Positions 33,283 to 40,884 of a stretch of 47,395 bases of DNA are shown here, piece by piece. A program made the position numbers and the translations under genes. Numbering within the stretch: position 1 is the stretch's first letter; each line of letters starts with the position of its first letter. The DNA comes from Nitrospiraceae bacterium (GTDB lineage: Bacteria > Nitrospirota > Thermodesulfovibrionia > UBA6902), in assembly GCA_003599425.1 (NCBI GenBank), contig QZKC01000058.1:1-47395 (forward strand), in the 5' to 3' direction. Below the pieces are notes generated by a model, which was given only the letters and a program-made list of their open reading frames with translations, was not told where the DNA came from and did no database searches.

Positions 33283-34722
33283 TTATATGCACTGTCCGTT
33301 AAACTCCCAATGCTTCCATTTAAGATATTCATTGATGCCCTTTGCTGTTTTTCTGCCGGCCCCCATAGCGAGGATGACAGTTGCTGAACCTGTAACTATA
33401 TCTCCGCCGGCAAAAACGCCCCGCTTTGAAGTCATGCCGGTCTCTCCGTCAACAACAATGTATCCGCTTTTGTTCACTGCGAGATCAGGAACGGTCTGCG
33501 TTAAGATCGGATTCGCCCGCGTCCCCAGGGCAGGGATAGCAACGTCTATCTCCACCTGAAATTCACTTCCTTTCATGGGGATCGGCTTTCGTCTGCCAGA
33601 CGCATCAGTCTCTCCGAGTTCCATCTTGATGCACTCAACTCCGCACACATTCCCTTTTCCGTCATCGATGAACCTTGTTGGATTTGTCAGGAATAAAAAC
33701 TCTATGCCTTCCTCATGCGCGTGGTGGACCTCCGCTTTTCTTGCGGGCATTTCATTTTCTGAACGTCTGTAGATAAGGTAGACCTTTTCAGCGCCGAGCC
33801 TTAATGCTACCCGTGCCGCATCCATAGCCACATTCCCGCCGCCCAATACCGCGACCCGTTTTCCCGCCTTTATGGGCGTATCGTACCCCGGGAAAAGGTA
33901 GGCCTTCATGAGATTGGCCCGGGTCAGGAACTCATTTGCCGAGCAGACACCATTGAGATTTTCACCCGGTATCCCGAGGAACATGGGCAGCCCTGCTCCA
34001 ATACAGACAAAGCATGCTTCGTATCCATGTTCATCCAGCAGTTCATCGATCGTGTAGAGCCTTCCGATCACTGCGTTGGGGATGAACTCGACCCCCAGTT
34101 TGCTGATATATTCGACTTCCCGCTCTACAACGGATTTGGGAAGCCTGAATTCAGGGATTCCGTAGATCAATACCCCACCAGGTTTGTGTAGCGCTTCAAA
34201 CAGAGTGACCTGATGGCCGTACTTTGCCAGGTCTGCTGCGCAGGTCAAACCGCCGGGGCCTGAACCTATGACAGCGACCTTTCTTCCGGTCGGTTTCGGC
34301 TTTTCAGGTACCCTGACCTCACCGCTTTCTGCCTCAAGGTCTGCAACGAATCTTTCAAGGTTCCCGATGGACACCGCCATCCCTTTTTTCCCAAGGAGGC
34401 AATGGCCTTCACATTGGGCCTCCTGAGGGCAGACCCTTCCGCTCACTGCAGGCAGCGCATTCTTCTCCTTGACCCTGTAAGATGCTTCCGCAAATTTTTT
34501 GTCCTTTACAAGACTGATGAACCCGGGTATATCAACTTCGACCGGGCAGCCTCCCCGGCAGGGAGGATTTTTGCAGGACAAGCATCTGGAGGCCTCTTCA
34601 ACCGCCTCATCAGGCGTATATCCATAAGGCACCTCCAAAAAATTTCTGGCCCTCTCCTGAGGTGGCTGTTCCCTCATGGGTACTCTGACTTTTGTTTTAT
34701 TCGTCTCCGTCCTAAGTTCCAT
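33283..34722 (-). CDS. nfnB: NfnB/SudA-like NADPH-dependent flavin oxidoreductase (GltD family)
   Basis: I use the second ATG (34722), which has GGAGG eight bases upstream and begins one base after the nfnA stop; this gives 479 residues. N-terminal Cys motifs ('CLSCKNPPCRGGCP', 'CPQEAQCEGHC') hold two [4Fe-4S] clusters. Then come an FAD-binding fold ('VAVIGSGPGGLTCAADLA') and an NADPH-binding fold ('VAVLGGGNVAMDAARVALRL' with 'YRRSENEMPARKAE'). A C-terminal 'GVFAGGDIVTGSATVILAMG' completes the FAD site. Together with the upstream protein it matches the NfnAB transhydrogenase, which couples NADPH to NAD+ and ferredoxin; the same pair has also been called sulfide dehydrogenase SudAB. The choice between these roles cannot be made from sequence alone. 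Confidence 0.92.
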   Translation of the reverse strand: MELRTETNKTKVRVPMREQPPQERARNFLEVPYGYTPDEAVEEASRCLSCKNPPCRGGCPVEVDIPGFISLVKDKKFAEASYRVKEKNALPAVSGRVCPQEAQCEGHCLLGKKGMAVSIGNLERFVADLEAESGEVRVPEKPKPTGRKVAVIGSGPGGLTCAADLAKYGHQVTLFEALHKPGGVLIYGIPEFRLPKSVVEREVEYISKLGVEFIPNAVIGRLYTIDELLDEHGYEACFVCIGAGLPMFLGIPGENLNGVCSANEFLTRANLMKAYLFPGYDTPIKAGKRVAVLGGGNVAMDAARVALRLGAEKVYLIYRRSENEMPARKAEVHHAHEEGIEFLFLTNPTRFIDDGKGNVCGVECIKMELGETDASGRRKPIPMKGSEFQVEIDVAIPALGTRANPILTQTVPDLAVNKSGYIVVDGETGMTSKRGVFAGGDIVTGSATVILAMGAGRKTAKGINEYLKWKHWEFNGQCI

Positions 34723-34723
34723 G

Positions 34724-35554
34724 CTAATGACCTCCATTTTTTTCCCCGCAGCCCATGGCAGACCGTTCTTCCGGGATGTACGTTTGAAGCCTTTTCATGA
34801 GCAGATCAAAATCCACTTCGTGTCCATCAAATTCAGGGCCGTCAACACAGGTAAATTTTGTCTCGCCGCCGACCGTCACCCTGCAGCCTCCGCACATGCC
34901 TGTTGCGTCGATCATTATCGAATTCAGGCTGACTACCGTTTTCACATTGTATTTTTCAGTGGTACTGCATACGAACTTCATCATGACCGCGGGACCTATG
35001 GCGACTACACGGTCCACCTTGCCCCTGCTCAATATCTCGTCGAGCGGCACGGTTACCGTCGCCTTTGTGCCGTACGATCCGTCATCAGTTGCAACAAGCA
35101 GGTCATCAGAAACGCTGCGCATCTTCTCTTCCCAGAAGAGAATGGACTTGGACCGTGCCCCGATGATTGAGGTGACTTTATTGCCTACGCTTTTAAGCGC
35201 CCTTGTTATCGGATAGACCGGTGCAATCCCCACGCCGCCGCCCACGCAGACAACATTCCCGAAGTTCTCTATGTGAGAATCATTGCCGAGAGGGCCGACT
35301 ACATCTGCGATGTGATCCCCTTCATTAAATGTCCCCAGGTGATGGGTTGTCTTGCCGACTTTCTGAAAGACAGTAGTGATCGTCCCTCTGTCCCTGTCAA
35401 AATCAGCAATGGTCAAAGGGACTCTTTCTCCCTGCTCATGGGTCCTGAGCATAAAGAAATTCCCCGGCTTCGCTTTCCGTGCAATATCTTTTGCTCCTAT
35501 CTCAAACAGGGTTATGTGTTCTGAAAGCTCTTCTTTCTTTAAGATCTTGAACAT
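34724..35554 (-). CDS. nfnA: NfnA/SudB-like FAD and [2Fe-2S] subunit
   Basis: This 276-residue protein has GAGGAGG before the ATG. It is a ferredoxin-NADP reductase fold with an FAD segment ('ERVPLTIADFD') and a nucleotide-binding segment ('VCVGGGVGIAPVYPITRAL'). The C-terminal [2Fe-2S] site ('DATGMCGGCRVTVGG' followed by 'FTCVDGPEFDGHEVDFD') is diagnostic of the NfnA/PyrK-like group. Length matches NfnA. It is the first gene of the six-gene operon. About 90 bases upstream lies the 43-bp motif shared with the AraC regulator gene. Confidence 0.92.
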   Translation of the reverse strand: MFKILKKEELSEHITLFEIGAKDIARKAKPGNFFMLRTHEQGERVPLTIADFDRDRGTITTVFQKVGKTTHHLGTFNEGDHIADVVGPLGNDSHIENFGNVVCVGGGVGIAPVYPITRALKSVGNKVTSIIGARSKSILFWEEKMRSVSDDLLVATDDGSYGTKATVTVPLDEILSRGKVDRVVAIGPAVMMKFVCSTTEKYNVKTVVSLNSIMIDATGMCGGCRVTVGGETKFTCVDGPEFDGHEVDFDLLMKRLQTYIPEERSAMGCGEKNGGH

Positions 35555-35645
35555 TACCTTATGCCTCCTCTCTCATATTAAAGATGCGGTTATCCGCTGC
35601 CTGCTTTTTTGTCTCTTATCCAGAATTTAATGGAACGGACAATGC

Positions 35646-35688
35646 ATTTCCTTGAATCCTGTCCAATAAATCTTTGTTTTTGTCCAAA
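35646..35688 (-). promoter_or_regulatory. Candidate operator upstream of nfnA (TTGGACA direct repeat)
   Basis: The minus strand carries TTTGGACAAA, twelve bases, TTGGACAGG, one base and TTCAAGGAAAT. The two TTGGACA half-sites are 21 bases apart, two helical turns, as expected for an AraC-type dimer site. The 43 bases align without gaps to 36703-36745, with 35 identical positions by my count. Confidence 0.65.
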
Positions 35689-35700
35689 AAGAATGAGAAA

Positions 35701-35737
35701 GGGACAAAGGCACAGAGACACAAAGGCACAAAGGTAA
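35701..35737. repeat. Dispersed short repeat (CACAGAG/ACAAAGGCAC type)
   Basis: GGGACAAAGGCACAGAGACA and CAAAGGCACAAAGGTAAGG share words with 27411-27441, and a shorter form (ACAAAGGTAAGGCTGG) lies near 36540. All are intergenic. Confidence 0.6.
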
Positions 35738-35758
35738 GGTTGGAGAAGGATTAAGAAA

Positions 35759-35819
35759 GTGATCAGCGGTCAGCAGTCAGCTATCTGTTTTCTGAGCTGA
35801 CCGCTGATAGCTGATCACT
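35759..35819. repeat. Inverted repeat with AGTGATCAGC ends
   Basis: AGTGATCAGC (35759-35768) and GCTGATCACT (35810-35819) are perfect terminal inverted repeats. Between them GGTCAGC and GCTGACC recur in both orientations. A related hairpin (GTGATCAGTGTCAGT) lies after lptD at 40842. It is probably a dispersed intergenic element; it has no U-tract. Confidence 0.65.
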
Positions 35820-35833
35820 AATATTTCTGATCC

Positions 35834-36475
35834 TCAGAACCATTGATGGTCGAGTGTTTGATCAGATGACTGGCGTTGTCTCGGGGATGTGCCGTTGATT
35901 TTTTTAAATAGTGTAGAAAAATAGTTTGCATCTTGGTACCCAAGTTTCCTGGCAACGACCTTGACGGGCAATCTCTTGTCCCTGAAGAGTTCGTTCGCGA
36001 TCCGCATTTTTACCACATGCTGATAATTTCTCAGTGAGTGGCCGGTGACATTTTTAAAGAAGCGGCAGAAATAGGTCCTGGACATCGAGGCCATTTTGCA
36101 TGCGGCTGCAAGTGTCAAATCCTTGGAAAGGTTCTGATCAATGAAATCTTTCACCCTGAGAACACCGCTCAGCAGGTGTGACGGGATGCCAGAGGCGGAT
36201 GTCTCTTTTCCTGATAAATTCAGGTATGCTTCCTCTGTCTGACTTGAGGCGATCACGCTGACCGTTATCGAAGGGAATTTCCTGTTGATCAAACCCATAA
36301 CCTCCATGCTGTTCATGTCTGGCAATTCCATACTGAGAAATACAAGGTCCACGTTTTCAGAGAGCATACTCAACCCTCTCCGGGCAGTTGCGGCGAAACG
36401 TATGTGATACTCGCTTCTGAGCATCATCCAGAAAGATTTACGTTCCTTGCGGTCGATCGCTATGATTTCCCTCAT
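35834..36475 (-). CDS. AraC-type regulator with degenerate, shortened receiver domain
   Basis: This 213-residue protein has AGGAGGAGGG before the ATG. The N-terminal 75 residues resemble the first half of a receiver, but the acidic pocket reads 'AIDRKE' and the phospho-acceptor is Ser ('VFLSMELPDMN'); the second half, including the conserved Lys, is missing. The C-terminal AraC/XylS double helix-turn-helix is intact ('LTLAAACKMASMSRTYFCRF', 'KVVARKLGYQDANYFSTLFK'). It is a close paralog of the protein at 36788-37552 and probably cannot be phosphorylated. It stands directly upstream of the nfn/hnd-like operon on the same strand and is a candidate regulator of it. Confidence 0.88.
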   Translation of the reverse strand: MREIIAIDRKERKSFWMMLRSEYHIRFAATARRGLSMLSENVDLVFLSMELPDMNSMEVMGLINRKFPSITVSVIASSQTEEAYLNLSGKETSASGIPSHLLSGVLRVKDFIDQNLSKDLTLAAACKMASMSRTYFCRFFKNVTGHSLRNYQHVVKMRIANELFRDKRLPVKVVARKLGYQDANYFSTLFKKINGTSPRQRQSSDQTLDHQWF

Positions 36476-36702
36476 TTTTCCCTCCTCCTAACCGTGATTA
36501 TTCATTTGCACTTCATCCCTTTGGGCAGGCATACAGGTACAAAGGTAAGGCTGGCGATTATAGAAATCCTGAGACAGGCTTAACTTTGTGACATTTAAAC
36601 ATTTGCCCAAATGAAATCTATGAATAGTTTGGGATGATTCATAATCTAATCTTGAACAAGCTATGATTATCATAGTGTAAACTTTATAAAATGCAGAGGG
36701 AG

Positions 36703-36745
36703 ATTTCCTTGAAACCTGTTCAATTGTTCTTCATGTTTGTCCAAA
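36703..36745 (-). promoter_or_regulatory. Candidate operator upstream of the first AraC-type gene
   Basis: This is the second copy of the 43-bp motif with TTTGGACAAA and TTGAACAGG half-sites 21 bases apart, followed by TTTCAAGGAAAT. It lies about 230 bases upstream of the regulator at 35834-36475 and just past the end of the regulator at 36788. One half-site overlaps the palindrome TCCAAATTTGGA. Confidence 0.6.
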
Positions 36746-36787
36746 TTTGGATGAATGTCATGCTGTGGGATGTAATAAGTCGGGATG

Positions 36788-37552
36788 TCAGTGAGAGGTC
36801 GGGGATGTGTTCAATACATGTCTTTGTCCCGGTGAAGTGCCTGTTACTTTTTTGTAGATCGTCGAAAAATAGTTGGAATCACAATAGCCAAGCTTTAGCG
36901 CGACATCCATGATGGAAAGCTTTTTATCACTCAGGAGTTCATTCGCCCTTCTGATCTTCACGGCATGCTGGTAGCTGTTCAGTGAGTGACCGGTAACGCT
37001 TTTGAAAAAGTGGCAGAAATAGGTCCTGGACATTGAGGCCATTTTGCAGGCTGCTTCAAGCGTCAGGGATTCGGCATAGTTCTGTGCAATAAAATCCCTC
37101 ACCTTCAGTACACCATTTAATAAGTGTGCCGGGATATCCGGGAAATGCTCCTCCCGAACGGTTTCCATTGAGAGAGATACATGCTGGCGTTTCTGAGATA
37201 CATCCCGCGCCTTCAGCAATGTCCTGATCCTCAGCAATATCTCGTCTGTGTTCAAGGGCTTCTTCATGTAATCGCGCGCCCCTTTTCTGAATGCCTCTAT
37301 GCATGTTTCCTCTGTCCCGACTGAGGTGGTCACAATGATCGCAGTTGAGGGGTATTCTTTTTTCATCAATGACAGTGCCTCCATGCCGTTCATGTCGGGA
37401 AGTTGCAGACAAAGAAAGACAAGGCCGATGCTCTCAGACATCATGCTCAGCCCTGTTTCGACCGTCGAAGCATAGTATGTTTTGCACTCACTTTCAAGTG
37501 CGTTCCAGAAAAGTTTAGATCCTTCACAATCGATCGCCAGCACTTCCTTCAT
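36788..37552 (-). CDS. AraC-type regulator with atypical receiver domain
   Basis: I choose the ATG at 37552 (MKEVLAIDCEGSK), seven bases after AGGA, giving 254 residues; the track's longer ORF begins with TTG. The receiver domain is full length ('IIVTTSVGTEE', 'ARDYMKKPLNTDEIL' with the Lys) but the phospho-acceptor is Cys ('VFLCLQLPDMNGME') and the acidic pocket is 'AIDCEG'. The AraC helix-turn-helix region is 'LTLEAACKMASMSRTYFCHF' and 'MDVALKLGYCDSNYFSTIYK'. It shares most of its C-terminal half with the regulator downstream. A Cys in place of Asp opens the possibility of redox or other non-phosphate control (inference). Confidence 0.88.
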   Translation of the reverse strand: MKEVLAIDCEGSKLFWNALESECKTYYASTVETGLSMMSESIGLVFLCLQLPDMNGMEALSLMKKEYPSTAIIVTTSVGTEETCIEAFRKGARDYMKKPLNTDEILLRIRTLLKARDVSQKRQHVSLSMETVREEHFPDIPAHLLNGVLKVRDFIAQNYAESLTLEAACKMASMSRTYFCHFFKSVTGHSLNSYQHAVKIRRANELLSDKKLSIMDVALKLGYCDSNYFSTIYKKVTGTSPGQRHVLNTSPTSH

Positions 37553-37836
37553 TACCGTTTCCTGTTTTACTGAAAAGATCATTAAATTTGTACAACAATT
37601 TTCGGACAAATACAGTGTTTTGTAAATCGATGGAAAAGTGAAGGTTTTGCTGAAGAGATTTCCTATGCCGTATTAGGTGATCGACCTATACAGGACAGGC
37701 AGGATTGTCTTATGGTTGGGTCTGAGAAGCGGAGGTACAATTATCCTGATTTATTTTCACAACAAGAGAGGAGGCAAACCCTACTATGATGTTTCATGGA
37801 TATGGTAAAGACCGGGGCTTGAGCGGGAGAGCTGAT

Positions 37837-38142
37837 TTATTTCAATTCTAACCGTATTATCTTATTGACTTGCTTAATCACTGCAGGAAGTTCGTCTTTT
37901 TAAAATGCTCCAGACAATATCGTAATTAACTCCAAAATAGAAATGTATTACTTTATCTCTTGTGCTAGCCGTTTCTTTCCATGGAACCTCTGGATATTTT
38001 CTTTTTAAGTCCGATGAAACATTTTTTGTGGCTTCACAAATAATTTCAAGATTGCGAACGACTGCATCCTGAGTTTTAAGAATTCATTATACTCTAATTC
38101 TTTCGTGTACGATTTAATTCTGTTTATGGCTTCTTTAATATG
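37837..38142 (-). pseudogene. HepT-like (DUF86, HEPN) toxin pseudogene
   Basis: The ORF track shows nothing here, but the minus strand, read with two frame changes, gives a HepT-family sequence: 'HIKEAINRIKSYTKEL', then 'TQDAVVRNLEIICEATKN', 'KRKYPEVPWKE', 'TRDKVIHFYFGVNYDIVW', and finally 'DELPAVIKQVNKIIRLE' to a stop. 'RDKVIH' matches the RX4H catalytic motif of HEPN RNases. The first break is after 'YNEFLK', the second in an A-run after 'WSILK'. The N-terminus lacks a start, with an in-frame stop just before 'HIKEA'. No MntA-type antitoxin gene is adjacent. It is a dead toxin gene. Confidence 0.82.
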
Positions 38143-38242
38143 CAGTTATGCCGGCAAGAGGAATATGCAATCAATACTATTTGAAACTCATCTCTCTCTC
38201 TCAGAGTAACAGTCTTTCGGAATTGAAGGAAATCAGCGAACA

Positions 38243-38911
38243 TTATGATGAAAACTTTACCGCGTGCACGAGGACATCATGGGTGTCCTTTAACTGCAGT
38301 TTTATCTTGATGTGCTCAACATAGGTCTCAACGGTCTTAACGCTCAGGTTCAGCCGCTCTGCTATCTCGTGTTTTTTCACACCCTGCCCGATGAGCTGAT
38401 ACACCTCCAGCTCGCGGTTGCTGAGGAGTTTTGTAGAGGAATCTATGTCTTCAAATCTGTTTCTGGCAAATTTGTGCAGAAGGCTGGTGGTCAATTTATC
38501 ACTCACGTATATTTCACCGTTCAGGATCTTTCTTATTGCTGAGAGAAGTTTTTTTGATGATTCCTGTTTCATGATATAGCCGTGTGCCCCGGCCTTAAGG
38601 CAGCGTTCAGCATAAGCGGATTCATCATGCATGGAAAGGACCAAAACCGGCAAAGCAGGATGTGTGTGCAGGAGATTTTCTATAAGCCTGATCCCGCTGC
38701 CGTCTCCGAGGGTGATATCAGCAATTACAATATCAGGTTTAAGACCAGGAATTGTCCGCAGCGCATCTGATACATTATCAGCCTCTCCGCAGACCATAAG
38801 GTCTTCTTCGCTGTTGATGAGGTGTGATAGCCCCTCGCGCAGGACACAATGGTCATCAACGATAAAGACGCTATGCTTTTGTATTTTGTTTTCGGTTTTC
38901 TGGTTTTTCAT
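38243..38911 (-). CDS. NarL/FixJ-family response regulator
   Basis: This 222-residue protein has an N-terminal receiver with 'FIVDDHCVLREGL', phospho-acceptor Asp in 'VIADITLGDGSG' and Lys in 'GYIMKQ'. A LuxR-type helix-turn-helix follows ('LSNRELEVYQLIGQGVKKHE', 'LNLSVKTVETYVEHI'). The start overlaps the end of the sensor kinase gene by 41 bases, and GGGAG lies upstream. It is the cognate regulator of that kinase. Its targets are not apparent; the cytochrome or nfn-like operons are options. Confidence 0.95.
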   Translation of the reverse strand: MKNQKTENKIQKHSVFIVDDHCVLREGLSHLINSEEDLMVCGEADNVSDALRTIPGLKPDIVIADITLGDGSGIRLIENLLHTHPALPVLVLSMHDESAYAERCLKAGAHGYIMKQESSKKLLSAIRKILNGEIYVSDKLTTSLLHKFARNRFEDIDSSTKLLSNRELEVYQLIGQGVKKHEIAERLNLSVKTVETYVEHIKIKLQLKDTHDVLVHAVKFSS

Positions 38912-40775
38912 GGTCGTATGCTCCCTTGAACGGTATATCTTCAGAGAAAATGACCGGACGTCCGGTTGTGGAGACGGGGTCTGTATCAGGGAAAATGCAG
39001 GTTATGACGGTCCCCTTGTCGATATCAGTCGTTATATCAAGCCATGCATTGATTATGTCTGCCCTGTATTTCATGATCTGAAGGCCCATACCTTTTTGGG
39101 GGGGCTGCAAGGCAAATCCTTTCCCGTCATCTTTTATTGTCATTATAAGATCATTATCTGACCTGTCAAGGTAAATTTCGATCTGCCGGGGCATTGCGTG
39201 CCGTGCAGCATTGGTAATAGCCTCCTGGGCAATACGATAGAGATGTATCAGCGCAGCTTCATTATAGATCGGGACGATTTTATTGCTCCGTACAGTGCAG
39301 GGTATTCTGAACAGCTTTTCGGAGTTTAATGCAAGCTCAACCATGGCTGTTATCAGGCTGTACTCACCTGCTTCGAGGATGGGCGAAAGCCCGGTTGAGA
39401 GAGACCGTACCTGGCCTTTTGACATCTCAACAAGATATGTGAGCCTTGCCGCGTCTTCTGCCTCCGGGACCGCAGTTTTCTTCAATTTGTTCTCGAGCCC
39501 CTGTGCCATGAAGGAAATAGCCGTAAGCTGCTGTCCCAGATTGTCATGGAGATCGTGTCCGATACGGCGGCGTTCATGCTCCTTGATCTCGAGGAGCATT
39601 TTTTCCAGATATCTGCGTTCGGCTATCTCTCTGTTCAGGTCATCCCTTGAGGCGGTGATGGTCTTCAGATTTTCTATCATGAGATCAAAGTTTCTGGAAA
39701 GCTGACCGATCTCATCTTTTGTATCAGTACCGACCCTGTGGCCCAAATTCCCTCTCCCTATAATTTCACTTCCTTTGTGCAGTGCCCTGATCGGATTGGA
39801 GATGGACCTCGAAACACCAAAAGCCAGCAGTATCACTATAAAGAAAGAAATGATCCCGATGATGATGGTCCGGTTTCTTAACTGATAAACGGGGCCGTAG
39901 ACTTCCCTGATATCCTGTTTGGCAACAAACCCCCATCCGGTCTGTGGAATATAGGTATAGGCAGCCAGCACCTTTTCCCCTCTGTAGTCAAAGGCTTCGA
40001 CAATGCCGGTATTCCCAAGGACAGCTTCGGTATCAGGCTGTGACCGCAGCTTCAGCGAGAATGCTGAATTCCCGTGCCAGCGCAGGTTGTTCATTACGAT
40101 ACCGTCTTTGTTCAAAATATATGTTTCACCTGTTTCTTCCACGCCGGTCTGGTTCAGCATTTTGAGAAGAGAAGTTTCAGTATCTACCCTGGCAACAATG
40201 AAACCGATCGGGTGACTGCTGCCAGTCTGCCTGAAAACGGGCATGGAAAAGGCCACTCTGGGAATGTTCTTTTGAGCTGAAAAAAGGACGTCACGGTTCA
40301 GTATGTCCGGTTCTTTTAATACTGCTTCAAAGCGGATTTCTTTTGAAATGACCTTCCCCTCATCAGATTCATTTGTTGAAAGCAGGATCTTTCTGCTACG
40401 TGGACTGACGACAAAAATATCGTAAAATGAATTGTGATCCTGCAAATATTTCCTGAGGCGCGCGCGTGCCTCAGGTGCAGTCACATTGTTGTACCGGTAA
40501 TCTTCTGCTCCTCCCTGAATCAGTTCCAGTGCCTGGATACCGTCATCTGCAGCGATAGTGCGGATATCCGTGATCCTTTCATCAAGCCAGTGCCCCAGTT
40601 CATTGACCCTGAGGTCGCGGATAGCTTCAAGCCTGTTATCTATAGATACCTTCAGGGAATTCACCCAGTAGTTATAGATGGTTATGTTGACCACGATCTG
40701 TGGGATCATGGCAATGATGAGGAACCAGAAAGTAAGGCGGGCTTTGATACTTTTGAATCGGAATTTATTGCTCAT
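38871..40775 (-). CDS. Sensor histidine kinase, HisKA_3 type with dCache-like sensor
   Basis: This 634-residue inner-membrane kinase has a first helix at about 12-34 and a periplasmic sensor of about 250 residues with dCache-like wording ('NHSFYDIFVVSPRSRKILLS' region, 'IPRVAFSMPVFRQTG', 'AAYTYIPQTGWGFVAKQD'). A second helix lies near 305-325, then HAMP ('NPIRALHKGSEIIGRGNLG'). The dimerisation and phospho-acceptor box is 'RRRIGHDLHDNLGQQL'. The ATPase domain has 'IAQEAITNAARHA' and 'DDGKGF'. It is the partner of the overlapping NarL-type regulator. Cache sensors bind small molecules outside the membrane; the ligand is unknown. Confidence 0.94.
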   Translation of the reverse strand: MSNKFRFKSIKARLTFWFLIIAMIPQIVVNITIYNYWVNSLKVSIDNRLEAIRDLRVNELGHWLDERITDIRTIAADDGIQALELIQGGAEDYRYNNVTAPEARARLRKYLQDHNSFYDIFVVSPRSRKILLSTNESDEGKVISKEIRFEAVLKEPDILNRDVLFSAQKNIPRVAFSMPVFRQTGSSHPIGFIVARVDTETSLLKMLNQTGVEETGETYILNKDGIVMNNLRWHGNSAFSLKLRSQPDTEAVLGNTGIVEAFDYRGEKVLAAYTYIPQTGWGFVAKQDIREVYGPVYQLRNRTIIIGIISFFIVILLAFGVSRSISNPIRALHKGSEIIGRGNLGHRVGTDTKDEIGQLSRNFDLMIENLKTITASRDDLNREIAERRYLEKMLLEIKEHERRRIGHDLHDNLGQQLTAISFMAQGLENKLKKTAVPEAEDAARLTYLVEMSKGQVRSLSTGLSPILEAGEYSLITAMVELALNSEKLFRIPCTVRSNKIVPIYNEAALIHLYRIAQEAITNAARHAMPRQIEIYLDRSDNDLIMTIKDDGKGFALQPPQKGMGLQIMKYRADIINAWLDITTDIDKGTVITCIFPDTDPVSTTGRPVIFSEDIPFKGAYDHEKPENRKQNTKA

Positions 40776-40841
40776 GATTTTTTATATCATGTAGCATAAA
40801 ATTCAGGCATTTTCATTAAAGAAAAGTTTATTGCCTTATAA

Positions 40842-40879
40842 GTGATCAGTGTCAGTGAAGAAACGACTGACACTGTCAC
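40842..40879. repeat. Hairpin downstream of lptD
   Basis: GTGA-TC-AGTGTCAGT pairs with ACTGACACT-G-TCAC around GAAGAAACG. It starts six bases after the lptD stop but has no T-run. The outer wording (AGTGATCAG) matches the inverted repeat at 35759, so it is probably the same dispersed family, possibly helping transcript end formation. Confidence 0.6.
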
Positions 40880-40884
40880 AAAAC

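Noticed and set aside
37786-37851. 21-residue plus-strand ORF (MMFHGYGKDRG...) behind GGAGG
   Set aside because: The ribosome site is about 15 bases away, the peptide is very short and matches nothing I know; it may be a remnant but I cannot support it as a gene.
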